A stretch of 64,000 bases of DNA from Terriglobus albidus (GCF_025685425.1 NZ_JAGTAS010000026.1:62001-126000), one strand, 5' to 3'; counted from the first letter of the stretch, positions 1-8,474 are shown. Notes: generated by a model from the sequence alone, not told the origin. A program made the numbers and translations.

Positions 1-249
1 CAACTGGCGCAACGCGTACCTGACGTCTTGCACAAGCGATTCGAACCACATGGTTCCGCGGCTCTCCCGGCAATCTTCTTTGATCTGCTCCATGCCGCCG
101 AACTCAAGGCGGGTGAGCCGGCGGGCTTCCGCTTCCGCAATCCCGGTCCGCATTTTGTCGGCGACCTGCGATTCGAAGTGGAAGCGCAGCTCTTTCTCCA
201 GATCGCCCTCCATCTTCTTGCGAAAGATAAGCCTGCTTAGCCAGCTCAT
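1..249 (-). CDS. ADOP-family ABC transporter permease, N-terminal part (cut by window edge)
   Basis: Only the first 83 codons are in the window; the gene continues beyond base 1. The residues seen (start MSWLSRLIFRKK, then DLEKELRFHFESQ and RRLTRLEFGG, ending FESLVQDVRYALRQL) match the soluble N-terminal segment that precedes the first membrane helix in acidobacterial ADOP permeases (FtsX/MacB type). ADOP proteins are large inner-membrane permeases, usually encoded next to a PadR regulator; their substrates are mostly unknown. The start codon overlaps the PadR stop codon (ATGA at 246-249), so the two are translationally coupled. The family call is firm; the function is not known. Confidence 0.8.
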   Translation of the reverse strand, partial: MSWLSRLIFRKKMEGDLEKELRFHFESQVADKMRTGIAEAEARRLTRLEFGGMEQIKEDCRESRGTMWFESLVQDVRYALRQL

Positions 250-596
250 GAGGCGCCCTCCAGCGTTCCCTTGAGGATGAGACCCACCAACTCCGTGAGG
301 CGTTTCCAGTTCTCTGTCTCGGCCTCGAGCTGTGTCCGTCCCTTAGCGGTGAGCTCGTAAAACTTGGCTTCACGCCCGGTTTCCGAAGATTTCCAGGTGG
401 CGGCAAGCAGCTTTTTGTATTCGAGACGGTGGAGAGCGGGATAAAGCGAACCTTGCTGGACCTGCAAAGCGTCGCGCGACATCTGCTGGATTCTCTGTGC
501 GATGGCGTAGCCATGAATGGGGCCAAGCGCAACAACCCTCATGATGAGGAGATCGAGCGTGCCTTGCGGGAGATCGAATCGGTTTTCAGCCTTCAT
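246..596 (-). CDS. PadR family transcriptional regulator
   Basis: 116 residues, full length for a short PadR protein. The winged-helix domain fills residues 10-90, with the family signatures QGTLDLLIMRVV, GPIHGYAIAQRI, QQGSLYPALHRLE and YELTAKGRTQL. PadR proteins bind DNA as dimers and usually repress their own operon in response to small molecules. The gene is upstream of and overlaps the ADOP permease by four bases, so it probably autoregulates the pair. A promoter with an inverted repeat lies just upstream (609-643). Start ATG at 596 was chosen because it follows the -10 box by 18 bases and begins the conserved domain; the ligand is unknown. Confidence 0.88.
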   Translation of the reverse strand: MKAENRFDLPQGTLDLLIMRVVALGPIHGYAIAQRIQQMSRDALQVQQGSLYPALHRLEYKKLLAATWKSSETGREAKFYELTAKGRTQLEAETENWKRLTELVGLILKGTLEGAS

Positions 597-608
597 ACAT
601 ACCTTTGG

Positions 609-643
609 CTTCTACATATAGTCCTCAACGTGTAGAAGGTCAA
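609..643 (-). promoter_or_regulatory. PadR gene promoter with inverted-repeat operator
   Basis: On the minus strand a TTGACC -35 box (638-643) is followed after 17 bases by a TATATG -10 box (615-620). CTTCTACA at 609-616 and TGTAGAAG at 631-638 form a perfect 8-bp inverted repeat over the promoter, the position expected for an autoregulating PadR dimer. Binding is inferred. Confidence 0.5.
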
Positions 644-758
644 GGTGTATGTCGGCCTCGGTTCAGCGTGGAGTGTTGGCTGTCCGCGCCGATTTCCTTC
701 GAAGAAAAACGGCATTCTCAGATTTATCCAAAGCTACACATTCGGCCGCAGATCGGTG

Positions 759-799
759 TTGACATCCGACCCGAGTGCAGGAATACTTGGGTCGGATGC
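759..799 (+). promoter_or_regulatory. Relic copy of PadR promoter/operator palindrome
   Basis: TTGACA (759-764), 17 bases, then AATACT (782-787). An inverted repeat with 15-bp arms (762-776 and 785-799, spacer 8) has two mismatches that are G-T pairs in RNA. The geometry equals that of the intact copy at 2192-2232, including an ATG (796-798) inside the right arm. Confidence 0.55.
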
Positions 800-1043
800 C
801 TACCTAAGTAATGGCGGTGGCGCGTGTCTTGAGTCCTTGTATCTTGCGCTGCAGAGACTGGAAGAGGGCAGGCTAATTACGGCGAAGTGGAGTGTCTCTG
901 AAAGGACCGTAAGGCCCTGGTTTATACGCTGACAAGGAAGGGCGCGAACAACTCTCGATGAAACAGAGTAGTGGAAGCGGCTGACGCGGGCGATGGCGCT
1001 GGTCCTTGGCGCGGATTCAGGTATTTACGGTCGGGAGGTCTAA
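796..1043 (+). pseudogene. Decayed PadR regulator gene
   Basis: The ATG at 796 is in the same place relative to the palindrome as the start of the intact PadR at 2229, but the frame stops after three codons (ATG CCT ACC TAA). Further on, another frame still reads ESLYLALQRLEEGRLI and AKWSVSE, matching SLYLALQRLEDKKWI and AKWGVS of the neighbouring PadR. The end also keeps the motif GGGAGGTCTAAATG, like the AGGAGGTCTAGTCATG before the intact permease. The N-terminal helices are deleted and the frame is broken. This is a duplicated, dead copy of the PadR gene downstream. Confidence 0.65.
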
Positions 1044-1999
1044 ATGTTCGCGCGACGGATGTTTTGGCAACGGCGTAAGATGAATGATTTTGCGAAAGAG
1101 ATTTGCAGTGATCCGGAACTGGAATCGGCGGAGCTCGAGACCGAGGGCAAGATAAAAGAGCAGGCGAAGCGCATTGCGCGGATCCGGCTCGGGAATGTCG
1201 CCGCAGTGGCGCTAATGGCTGCTTCAACAATGGTGTTGGGCGAACAAAAAATGATCTCCGTCGGAGATCGCCGTATTTCCATCTACTGCGATGGCAAAGC
1301 CGGTACTCTTCCCACCGTTATTTTGGTGCCGGCCGGCGGAAGAACCGCCAAGGATTGGTCGAAAGTACAGCCGGCTGTAGCCAGCTTCACCCGTGTTTGC
1401 AGTTACGACCACGCCAATTTTGGTGCAAGTGACAAGGCTCCTGTTCCGCTGCAATCCGTCGAAGACGTTGTCGACGATTTACATGCGTGGCTGCAGGCAT
1501 CAGGCGAACAGGGGCCATTTGTACTGGTAAGCCATTCCAATTCAGGCATCTATGTTCGGCGATTCGAGACGCGCTACCGGCAGGATGTAGCAGGCCTCGT
1601 TTTTTTGGATTCCGCTCACGAGGAGCAGGCGCTACGTTTGCACGAACTCGACCCGCTGGACCCGTCCCAGATGAACTTATGGCCAGAGTCGGATGGTACG
1701 TGAAACCAGGACAACGCCTTGACTGGCACACGCAAGTTCCCTTGATTGTGATCGGTCGTGGTACACCCTATGAGCGCACCGCGCGTGATGGAAGTAACTC
1801 ACAGACGAACCGTATGACAGAAGCTCAGTTTGAGGCCTGGGACCGCATCTGGACAGAGTTTCAAAAGGATCTCGCGAAGCGTTCTCCGCGAGGCCAATAC
1901 CGCGTCGCACAAAAGAGTAGTCACTGGATTCAAATCGATCAGCCAGAGCTTGTCATTCAGGCAATCCGGGATGTTTGTCGTATGGTTCGTCCTTCCTGA
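1044..1999 (+). pseudogene. Chimera of ADOP permease N-terminus and frameshifted alpha/beta-hydrolase
   Basis: The first 50 codons (MFARRMFWQRRKMNDFAKEI, then ELETEGKIKEQAKRIARIRLGN) match the N-terminus of the ADOP permease at 2612. They run in frame into what looks like the signal peptide of a secreted hydrolase (VAAVALMAASTMVLG). The hydrolase has a nucleophile elbow LVSHSNSGIYVRRF and strand VFLDSAHEE. Near 1660-1700 the frame is lost (stop at 1703), and the rest of the hydrolase (WYVKPGQRLDWHTQVPLIVI, with the catalytic His in SSHWIQIDQPELVIQAI) continues in another frame to 1999. A deletion fusing a duplicated permease gene to an unrelated hydrolase, followed by a frameshift, explains this. 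A functional protein is unlikely. Confidence 0.6.
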
Positions 2000-2191
2000 A
2001 TAGACTGACTTCTGGGATCGCGATGCTTTGGCGGTCGCATTCGATACCATAGCCAGCCGCCGCCGAACCATGCATCGTGTACACCGAAAGCTGCAGTTCC
2101 TGTCGAGCCGATCGCCGCGATCGTGGACGCGTTCCAGTCGCATGCCATCGTTGCGCTAGTAACGTGTAGTTCCGGAAAAATTTGACTCCTG

Positions 2192-2232
2192 TTGACATCC
2201 GACCCAAGAGGGCGCATTCTTGGGTCGGATGT
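2192..2232 (+). promoter_or_regulatory. PadR promoter with perfect 15-8-15 palindrome covering the start codon
   Basis: TTGACA (2192-2197), 17 bases, then CATTCT (2215-2220). ACATCCGACCCAAGA (2195-2209) and TCTTGGGTCGGATGT (2218-2232) are perfect inverted arms around an 8-base spacer. The right arm contains the ATG (2229-2231) of the PadR gene. A transcript from this promoter would be nearly leaderless. The palindrome is a likely autoregulatory operator. Confidence 0.6.
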
Positions 2233-2609
2233 CTTCCCGAAGCAGATCCGACGACCGCATCGCCCTCTTACAGGGCACGCTCGACTTACTTATTCTGAAG
2301 ACTCTTGTGCTCGGTCCATGCCACGGACAGGGCATAGGGCGCTCCATACTACGCCGGTCGGAAGAGGTCCTTTTTGTCGATCACGGGTCGCTTTATCTTG
2401 CTCTCCAGCGATTGGAAGACAAGAAATGGATCAGTGCCAAATGGGGTGTCAGTGCAAACAACCGCAAGGCGCGGTTCTATTCGTTGACTCCTAAGGGACG
2501 CCAGCAGCTCACAGAAAAATTCAGCGAATGGCAGCGGCTCGTCCGGGCGATGGGGCTGATTCTGGAAGGCGGCATGTTGGATGGAGGAACGGACAACCAG
2601 GAGGTCTAG
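2229..2609 (+). CDS. PadR family transcriptional regulator
   Basis: 126 residues from ATG 2229; an in-frame TTG at 2220 would add GR to the start but lies inside the proposed -10 box. Winged-helix signatures: LLQGTLDLLILKTL, GPCHGQGIGRSI, HGSLYLALQRLEDKKWI and YSLTPKGRQQL. It probably represses itself and the permease that starts two bases after its stop codon. Residues around 35-45 (RRSEEVLFVD) depart from the usual SQDVLQVQQ, so ligand or DNA contacts may differ from the paralogue at 246-596. The gene sits behind a strong palindrome and has a decayed sister copy at 796-1043. Confidence 0.85.
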   Translation: MSSRSRSDDRIALLQGTLDLLILKTLVLGPCHGQGIGRSILRRSEEVLFVDHGSLYLALQRLEDKKWISAKWGVSANNRKARFYSLTPKGRQQLTEKFSEWQRLVRAMGLILEGGMLDGGTDNQEV

Positions 2610-2611
2610 TC

Positions 2612-5221
2612 ATGTTCAGACGCAGACGAAGCGAGGATGATTTCGCCGAGGAGATCAGATCGCATCTTGAACTCGAAGCCGATGAGCTACGACGTGAAGG
2701 CTTCAGCGAAGAGGAAGCGCATCGCAGAGCGAAGGTTGAGTTTGGGAACGCACAGACGGCCCGGGAGCGCTTCTATCTCAGAGGCAGAGTCATCTGGTTC
2801 GACAATCTAGTTCGCGATATTCAGTTCGCCATTCGTCAGCTCACACGAAATCCCGGCTTTGCCGTGGTTGCATTTCTCGTGCTTGCTCTTGGTGTCGGCG
2901 CCAGTGTCGCGATCTTCGCATTCGTCGATGCGGCCCTCTTGGAGCCATTGCCCTACGCGAGCCCGGACCGGCTCATGTCGGTCAGTGAAAGTGATACCTC
3001 GCTGCCGGGTTGGCCACTTTCGTATCCCGACTTTCTCGATTGGAAGGCGGAGAACAAGTCTTTCAGCTCGCTCGATATTTACACCGGCAGCGGTTATCTT
3101 CTGCGCACCCGTTCAGGTGCGGAGCCTGTGCACGGAGAACGGGTAAGCGGCGGTTTTTTCCAGACATTAGGAGTGCGTCCTCTCCTCGGACGAGACTTCA
3201 ATCCAGGAGAGAATCAGCCAGGCGGCCCCAATGTAACGCTCCTGAGCTACGGTGCATGGGTCCGCCGCTTTGGCGCGCGGCCCGAGATCGTTGGACAGAC
3301 TATTGACCTCGACAATGAGGCCTACACGATTATTGGTGTGCTGCCGCAATCGTTTTCGTTCGCACCAAGCGGCAACGCCGAGTTCTGGGTTCCCATCAAC
3401 AAACTAAGCCTCCATGAGCATTCACGGACCTTCTATAACTTTGCTGGTATTGGACGGTTGCGGGATGGAGTCACGGTAGCATCGGCGCAGTCCGAGGTAC
3501 GTGCGATCTCTAATCAGATTCAACAGCAATACGCCATTACAGGACATGACCTGAACGCCGGCGTCACTCCTCTCTCGGAGGTGATGGTCGGTGACGTGCG
3601 ACCCATTTTGCTCACCCTGCTCTGTGGAGCCGGACTGTTATTGCTGATTGCATGTGTCAACGTCAGCAGCCTCGTTCTCGTTCGCGCAGAAAACCGCAGG
3701 CGCGAAATCGCAGTACGTGGCGCGTTGGGTGCAACTCCGGCCCGATTAGTAAAGCAGTTCGTTACCGAAGCAGTCGTACTGGCAGCATGTGGCAGCAGTG
3801 CGGGAATCATCCTTGCCGCAACTCTCATTCCGGTTCTCGCTCGATTGGTTCCTGTCCGTATGGCCTCAGGAATGCCGTTCCTCGACCGTGTTGGCTTGAA
3901 TGTGCACACAGCGGGAGTTGCCACGGCGACCGCATTGCTGACCACCTTGCTGCTTGCTATCACACCAATATTGCGGCTTCCGTTTCGGCAAGTACACGCA
4001 GATCTCGCTGATGGAGGGCGCGGTGCAGCCAGCGAGTTTTGGAGCAGGCTTGGAGCCAATCTGGTTGTCTTTGAACTTGCAATTGCGGTCGTACTGCTTG
4101 CCGGGGCCGGATTGCTGGGGCGAAGCCTTTACCACCTGCTGCATGTGCACCTGGGGTTTGATTCCGGCCATCTTGCAACCGTAGAGATCGCGCTACCCAG
4201 CACCTTGCACCAGAACAGTGAGCAGATCAAGGTATTCAATAACGAAGTGCTTCAGCGCGCAACGAGCCTGCCAGGAGTCGAATCGGCCGGGCTGACCAGC
4301 AGACTCCCAGTCCAATGCAATTGCAGCACCGATGGAATCAGGATCGTAGGAAGGCCATATCATGGTGAGCATAATGAAGTGAATGAGCGCCATGTAAGTC
4401 CTGGTTATCTACCTGCGCTCAAAGCTGGCCTGATTCGGGGGCGTTTCTTCACCGAAGAAGACGATGCATCGAGGCCAGGAGTAGCTGTCATCAATCAGAC
4501 GCTTGCTCGGAGGTATTTCCCTGACCAGGATCCGATTGGTCAAAGCATCGCGAACGATGAAGGAGGACGGCCTTCCACTTGGCAGATCGTCGGTGTCATC
4601 GACGATGTTCGCGAGGGTCCGCTCGATGCTGAGATCGCACCTACGGAATATTTCCCCGTCAACCAGACGGGCGATCGCTCGTTCACTCTAGCCGTCCGAT
4701 CGTCGCGTGATGCCGGAGCTCTCCTGCCTGAAATGGTGAGCTCCTTGCATGAGGTCAATCCGAATTTAGGTGTATCCAATGAAGCGACCATGGTGGACAA
4801 GATCGACACTACCCAAGCCGCTCTACTGCACCGCTTTGCGGCATTGCTGGTAGGCGGTTTTGCGGTGATGGCATTAGTGCTCGGTGTCGTTGGGCTCTAT
4901 GGCGTAGTCTCATATTCCGTAGGCCAGAGAAAACGCGAGATCGGTGTGCGCATGGCACTTGGGGCACAGAGAAGCTCTGTCTACCGCCTCATTATCCGCC
5001 AGGCGGCATGGCTGGTCTTAGTAGGTCTGACGGTAGGGCTGCTCTGCTCCTTAGGAACATCTATACTCATGCGCCGCCTGTTGTTCGGCGTTCACGCATG
5101 GGATGCAGTTACTTTAGTTGGCGTGTCTGTACTTCTAGGTCTGTCATCACTGGCTGCAAGTTTTTTGCCTGCGCGTCGCGCGGCGTCGGTAGATCCGGTG
5201 GAAGCTCTTCGTGCTGAATAG
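2612..5221 (+). CDS. ADOP-family ABC transporter permease
   Basis: 869 residues from ATG 2612, which has a strong AGGAGGT ribosome site at 2599-2605. Domain order: soluble N-terminal segment (DDFAEEIRSHLELEADELRR), first membrane helix at about 75-105, MacB-like periplasmic domain, FtsX core at about 360-480, a second periplasmic domain, and a C-terminal FtsX core with RKREIGVRMALGAQ and PARRAASVDPVEALRAE. This is the duplicated MacB-type permease of the acidobacterial ADOP family. No ATPase gene lies next to it, as is usual for these genes. The PadR gene two bases upstream makes an operon. Intact and full length; substrate unknown. Confidence 0.9.
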   Translation: MFRRRRSEDDFAEEIRSHLELEADELRREGFSEEEAHRRAKVEFGNAQTARERFYLRGRVIWFDNLVRDIQFAIRQLTRNPGFAVVAFLVLALGVGASVAIFAFVDAALLEPLPYASPDRLMSVSESDTSLPGWPLSYPDFLDWKAENKSFSSLDIYTGSGYLLRTRSGAEPVHGERVSGGFFQTLGVRPLLGRDFNPGENQPGGPNVTLLSYGAWVRRFGARPEIVGQTIDLDNEAYTIIGVLPQSFSFAPSGNAEFWVPINKLSLHEHSRTFYNFAGIGRLRDGVTVASAQSEVRAISNQIQQQYAITGHDLNAGVTPLSEVMVGDVRPILLTLLCGAGLLLLIACVNVSSLVLVRAENRRREIAVRGALGATPARLVKQFVTEAVVLAACGSSAGIILAATLIPVLARLVPVRMASGMPFLDRVGLNVHTAGVATATALLTTLLLAITPILRLPFRQVHADLADGGRGAASEFWSRLGANLVVFELAIAVVLLAGAGLLGRSLYHLLHVHLGFDSGHLATVEIALPSTLHQNSEQIKVFNNEVLQRATSLPGVESAGLTSRLPVQCNCSTDGIRIVGRPYHGEHNEVNERHVSPGYLPALKAGLIRGRFFTEEDDASRPGVAVINQTLARRYFPDQDPIGQSIANDEGGRPSTWQIVGVIDDVREGPLDAEIAPTEYFPVNQTGDRSFTLAVRSSRDAGALLPEMVSSLHEVNPNLGVSNEATMVDKIDTTQAALLHRFAALLVGGFAVMALVLGVVGLYGVVSYSVGQRKREIGVRMALGAQRSSVYRLIIRQAAWLVLVGLTVGLLCSLGTSILMRRLLFGVHAWDAVTLVGVSVLLGLSSLAASFLPARRAASVDPVEALRAE

Positions 5222-5361
5222 TTGACACTCCGGCTCCGCTTCTACTTCTTCATCGCGCCGGAGCGATCCGGGGGAACCTGGGGACAGGAGCGTCATAGGA
5301 AAAACGCCGCTGCACTCCTCTTCCGGAACACCCAGCAACAGGGAAAATGCTCTAAGAGGTT

Positions 5362-5416
5362 ATTGAAAGGATGGTAGGCACGAGCGGATTCGAACCGCTG
5401 ACCTCTACCGTGTCAA
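5362..5416 (-). repeat. attL-type copy of prophage attachment repeat with tRNA-Val 3' fragment
   Basis: Fifty-five bases identical to 32016-32070. Positions 5372-5416 are the last 45 bases of tRNA-Val(GAC) on the minus strand, from the anticodon loop to CCA. Identity ends in the anticodon loop, a common crossover site for tyrosine integrases. The sequence beyond 5416 does not continue the tRNA, so this copy is only a fragment. Confidence 0.9.
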
Positions 5417-5479
5417 ATCTAAGGTTCACGCATTTTCAATGACTTACACGAAATAAATCAGCCACTTAAACCACGCAAA

Positions 5480-5530
5480 GGAACATCAAGGAACGCTTAT
5501 TGTTCCCAAATTGTTCCTTGATTGTTCCCA
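5480..5530 (+). promoter_or_regulatory. Candidate integrase arm-type sites
   Basis: GTTCCCA occurs at 5502-5508 and 5524-5530, with the variant GTTCCTT at 5513-5519, spaced 11 bases apart (one helical turn). GGAAC occurs twice in the opposite orientation just before. The same GTTCCCA heptamer occurs three times beside the other attachment site (31962-31998). Integrase arm sites look like this; binding is inferred. Confidence 0.5.
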
Positions 5531-5581
5531 GATTTAAGCGGGCGGATTGGCGCTCTATCCCTCAGCAATATGCTGATGCAC

Positions 5582-6520
5582 TCATCTTTTCAGCCTGCCT
5601 GATCGATTATGGCCGTCACAAAAATGGAGAAGACCGTCTCCGGGTCGGAAATACTGACATATTTCAGTGGAGTATTTATTGCCGTCGTCGTCGAGGTAGG
5701 TCTCAAGCCGCCCAACGTAGATGCGCTTACCTGATTGTTGGACGTCGATCATATCTTTGTCCGACAGTGGGCCGAGGTAGGTTGGCATAAACACACTGTT
5801 CTTTTCACCCGGTGGCTGGTCTGCGACGGGCTGATCTTTGTCCTTCGATCTGGCATAGAGATATTCAAACAGCTTGTCCTCTGTACGATCCTCGCGCCCT
5901 CCAATAGCCCAATAGGTAGCACCCCTACTTTGCCGCGCTACCGAAGAACCGTTGTTCACACCATCGACGTGCAGGTTGTAAACCCTTCCACCTGGTTCCA
6001 CGGAATCGAGCATGAATTCAGATAGATCAATACGCGGCTCCGCAGCCCGTTCTTTTTTGGCGCTTGGGTAGATGTTGGTGATCTGCTGCACTATCGGCGG
6101 AGGCTTGCCTTCGGAGATAGCGGCTCGATTCTCGGATGGAGTGGTGGTCCCGCCCCTTTTCTTGTTGACAGAGACTCCCATCTTGAAGAGCCCGCTGCAC
6201 GCTATCACCAGCGTGACCATATAAATGCCAAACTTCCTCGCCGGACTCAGGCCTTCTAACGATTTTGCTCTGAAGACGGCATATGGGACCACTGGCCCAA
6301 GGAGTACAAAATAACGACCATCGAGGAAAGTTCCGGCAATTCCCCCGAGCCACCCCAGCGTCGTCTGGAATGAGCTATTGTCGATCACGCGCCAGATCCG
6401 CTCACCAATGCTCATCTTCTCTTGAATCGGGTGTTGGGGGGCGGCGGTGGTCCCGGTGTTCTCTTTCATCGCATCCTTCAACAGCCTTTGGATAACTCTC
6501 CTCTGGTGGGAATTGGACAT
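5582..6520 (-). CDS. Hypothetical membrane protein of the prophage
   Basis: 312 residues, family not recognised. Residues 1-45 are polar. Hydrophobic segments at about 52-85 (TTLGWLGGIAGTFLDGRYFV and on) and 97-112 (FGIYMVTLVIACSGLFKMGV) suggest two or three membrane helices. They are followed by a basic, proline-rich linker and a soluble C-terminal domain of about 170 residues ending in a Cys/His-containing segment (CQYFRPGDGLLHFCDGH). It lies first inside the left attachment site, on the opposite strand to the capsid gene, where accessory or superinfection-related genes often sit. That role is a guess. Confidence 0.6.
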   Translation of the reverse strand: MSNSHQRRVIQRLLKDAMKENTGTTAAPQHPIQEKMSIGERIWRVIDNSSFQTTLGWLGGIAGTFLDGRYFVLLGPVVPYAVFRAKSLEGLSPARKFGIYMVTLVIACSGLFKMGVSVNKKRGGTTTPSENRAAISEGKPPPIVQQITNIYPSAKKERAAEPRIDLSEFMLDSVEPGGRVYNLHVDGVNNGSSVARQSRGATYWAIGGREDRTEDKLFEYLYARSKDKDQPVADQPPGEKNSVFMPTYLGPLSDKDMIDVQQSGKRIYVGRLETYLDDDGNKYSTEICQYFRPGDGLLHFCDGHNRSGRLKR

Positions 6521-6578
6521 AACAAACTTTCTCGTTCGGCCAGGGATTGCGTCAATATGTTTCTCCTAGATCGCCTCT

Positions 6579-6944
6579 CTACTTCGGCTTGACGCTAAGC
6601 CGCTTGATGACGCGCAGATAGACGTGCCAAGGGATACGGATGCTTCGATATCCCTGTTTGTGCATCCGCTCCGGACGCTTAAGAACGATGACATCAGGCT
6701 CGTTCTCGAATAGCTTTTGCGTCGTCTCGTAGCTGAAGCCGAGCAAGCGGGCCGCTTCCCGGACGGTGTAGACCTCTTTGTTGATTGGGGTGCTACGGCA
6801 TTTCCGCATACGCGGCCGGCCTAACGTCTTTGTGCAGACTGGACACACCCGCCAACGCCGGTTGTCCCTCCAGGTCGTTAAGCAAGGATCACAATCCATC
6901 GAAAATTCTATGGTGTAGTCGCGGGGCTGTACTTTTATTTGCAT
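6579..6944 (-). CDS. Zinc-ribbon and excisionase/MerR-like DNA-binding protein
   Basis: 121 residues from ATG 6944 (AGGA nine bases upstream); a TTG at 6980 would add 12 residues. An N-terminal zinc-ribbon-like part has CDPC near residue 20 and CPVC near residue 35. The second half is a winged-helix of excisionase type: KEVYTVREAARLLGFSYETT, then IRIPWHVYLRVIKRL. Such proteins direct excision or act as small phage regulators. It lies at the left prophage end, opposite the integrase fragment, which fits either role. The zinc-ribbon fusion is unusual for a plain excisionase. Confidence 0.55.
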   Translation of the reverse strand: MQIKVQPRDYTIEFSMDCDPCLTTWRDNRRWRVCPVCTKTLGRPRMRKCRSTPINKEVYTVREAARLLGFSYETTQKLFENEPDVIVLKRPERMHKQGYRSIRIPWHVYLRVIKRLSVKPK

Positions 6945-7083
6945 GTCCGCAATCCTGCCATTTACTGTAATTACTATCAAGTTAAATTATTGATTTTAAA
7001 GGATTAAAGTCCATCATTGGCATCCATTTTTGACGTTCTCCGGGAGTCGTGCAAAATTTATTGCGGGTTTTAGTGAAATGCGC

Positions 7084-7112
7084 TTGACATAACCCCACTG
7101 CGGGTTCACTGT
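7084..7112 (+). promoter_or_regulatory. Early phage promoter with operator-like repeats
   Basis: TTGACA (7084-7089), 17 bases, CACTGT (7107-7112), then eight bases to the ATG at 7121: a near-leaderless arrangement. TGCGGGTT occurs twice (in the block before 7084 and at 7099-7106). AGTGAA upstream and TTCACT over the -10 box are inverted. A phage repressor could bind here; that is inference. Confidence 0.4.
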
Positions 7113-7120
7113 AAACCTGC

Positions 7121-7612
7121 ATGGCACCACTAAACGAACACGCTCGGAAGCTCGGTCAAAAGGCAATGGAAAAGACGCTCACGTCTGCGGGGCGGGTCCA
7201 GCGCAAGGTTAAATCCGGTCGGCCTCCGAGCGGGACGATCCGATTATCCATTTACCACGCGCTAGCTCGGCTCACAGACGAAGCGGATAGAGTTCGCTCA
7301 CTGATGCAGGAAGAAGGGCTTAGCCCCGACGACGCGCAACTCATTCTCGTTTTCATTTTGGAGCGAGATGAAGTCGTCGCCGTAAAGCCCCTTCCTAGGC
7401 CGGGAGAGACCGCGAAGTTTTTCGCTTATTTCGACGGCTTGAAAGACGAAGCAGTACATTTTCTCGGCGTTTTGGGGTTATTGAAAGACCGAGAGGCGGA
7501 GAAGATTCTGTCTTTCATATTGCCTTTCACTTCGGAAGCAAGGGATAACAAAATTTTGGAGGCAGCAGTACGAGAAGCTGCGCTTAAGTCTGGAAAACCA
7601 CAGCTCAACTAA
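7121..7612 (+). CDS. Hypothetical prophage protein
   Basis: 163 residues, not recognised. The N-terminal 40 residues are basic (HARKLGQKAMEKTL, VQRKVKSGRPP); the rest is predicted mostly helical, with acidic stretches (LMQEEGLSPDDAQLIL). No membrane segment or signal peptide. It is the first rightward gene of the prophage and has its own promoter with operator-like repeats, as early phage regulatory genes do. The start is supported by its position eight bases after the -10 box; there is no Shine-Dalgarno sequence. Confidence 0.55.
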   Translation: MAPLNEHARKLGQKAMEKTLTSAGRVQRKVKSGRPPSGTIRLSIYHALARLTDEADRVRSLMQEEGLSPDDAQLILVFILERDEVVAVKPLPRPGETAKFFAYFDGLKDEAVHFLGVLGLLKDREAEKILSFILPFTSEARDNKILEAAVREAALKSGKPQLN

Positions 7613-7729
7613 GACGAAGGCCCCAAAGTGCGCTAACACTCTGAGGCCGGCTAGACCAAACAAATACGGGATAACGCATCGTTCGGGCTCTCTCCATTGT
7701 AGGTGAGGCGCGAACGCAATGGAGAACTT

Positions 7730-7948
7730 ATGCAATTACGAAAGATCACGCCTGCCTTGGTACGTCGGGACTTGCGCAATCTAGCGCATGGACGTCCGAC
7801 GAGCACAACGCCTTCCATGCTCGCGCATTATGCGTTGATGTTCTTACCTGCGGACCCGAAGCTCCCGCGGAATGACTTCAAGTCTTTCGCTACGAAGCTG
7901 TGGGCACTGCCTGATACACGGAGCGTACAGAAAGAGGGCCACGCATGA
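7730..7948 (+). CDS. Small hypothetical prophage protein
   Basis: 72 residues from ATG 7730, with GGAG seven bases upstream. Basic N-terminus (MQLRKITPALVRRDLRNLA). No known domain. The stop codon overlaps the next start (ATGA at 7945-7948), so the two are translationally coupled and probably act together. Nothing in the sequence shows the function. Confidence 0.5.
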   Translation: MQLRKITPALVRRDLRNLAHGRPTSTTPSMLAHYALMFLPADPKLPRNDFKSFATKLWALPDTRSVQKEGHA

Positions 7949-8328
7949 AACCTCTTCTGGATGAGTTTGAGCAAATCGCCTGCTGTGCGAAATACCCCGT
8001 TGCGATCTTAGCCAACACGCTAAAGCGTGACATCGAGCTAATCGACCTCGCGAACGCGCCATCCGTACCAGAACTGTACACGCTCGCTGAAGGCCGCGGA
8101 CTCTGCTTTCTTGCGGCAGTCGGTCTAGTCGATGGCGTCCCGATGTCGGCGTTAGCCGCACCACTGGACGACGATATGACAAAGCTCATGACGTCCGCTT
8201 ACCTGGAGTACGTCCACGAGAAGCAGCGACAGCGGGTCATGGACTTGATACCGCCAGATGCGGCACAGGATTATCTCTGCCGGCTTTGGTCTCTCTCGGA
8301 CCCGCGTCATAACCGCACCGACGCTTAG
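7945..8328 (+). CDS. Hypothetical prophage protein
   Basis: 127 residues, acidic, mostly helical by composition, with no signal peptide or membrane segment. It starts on the ATGA overlap with the preceding small gene. No family is recognised. A hairpin with G-T pairs (CCCGTGCGTCC and GGACACGCGGG, about 8422-8450) lies between this gene and the capsid gene and may process or end the early transcript. Confidence 0.5.
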   Translation: MKPLLDEFEQIACCAKYPVAILANTLKRDIELIDLANAPSVPELYTLAEGRGLCFLAAVGLVDGVPMSALAAPLDDDMTKLMTSAYLEYVHEKQRQRVMDLIPPDAAQDYLCRLWSLSDPRHNRTDA

Positions 8329-8474
8329 CCACATAGCCAAGTTTCAGGGCTGCTCGGCTAAATAGGGCCGAGTCGTAGGCGATAGCCCCCGCAATACGCG
8401 GATGGTAGGCGCTGCTGTGCCCCCGTGCGTCCAGGGGAGGGACACGCGGGTATCTCATTACGGAGTTTTTTGCA

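Noticed and set aside
2000-2191. Possible gene fragment between the hydrolase relic and the PadR promoter
   Set aside because: The minus strand reads a short peptide (TSATMACDWNAST and on) that matches no family I recognise; too short to call.
5371-5450. A second tRNA gene at the left end
   Set aside because: Only the 3' 45 bases of tRNA-Val are present; the D-arm and the 5' acceptor strand are missing, so it is an attachment-site remnant.
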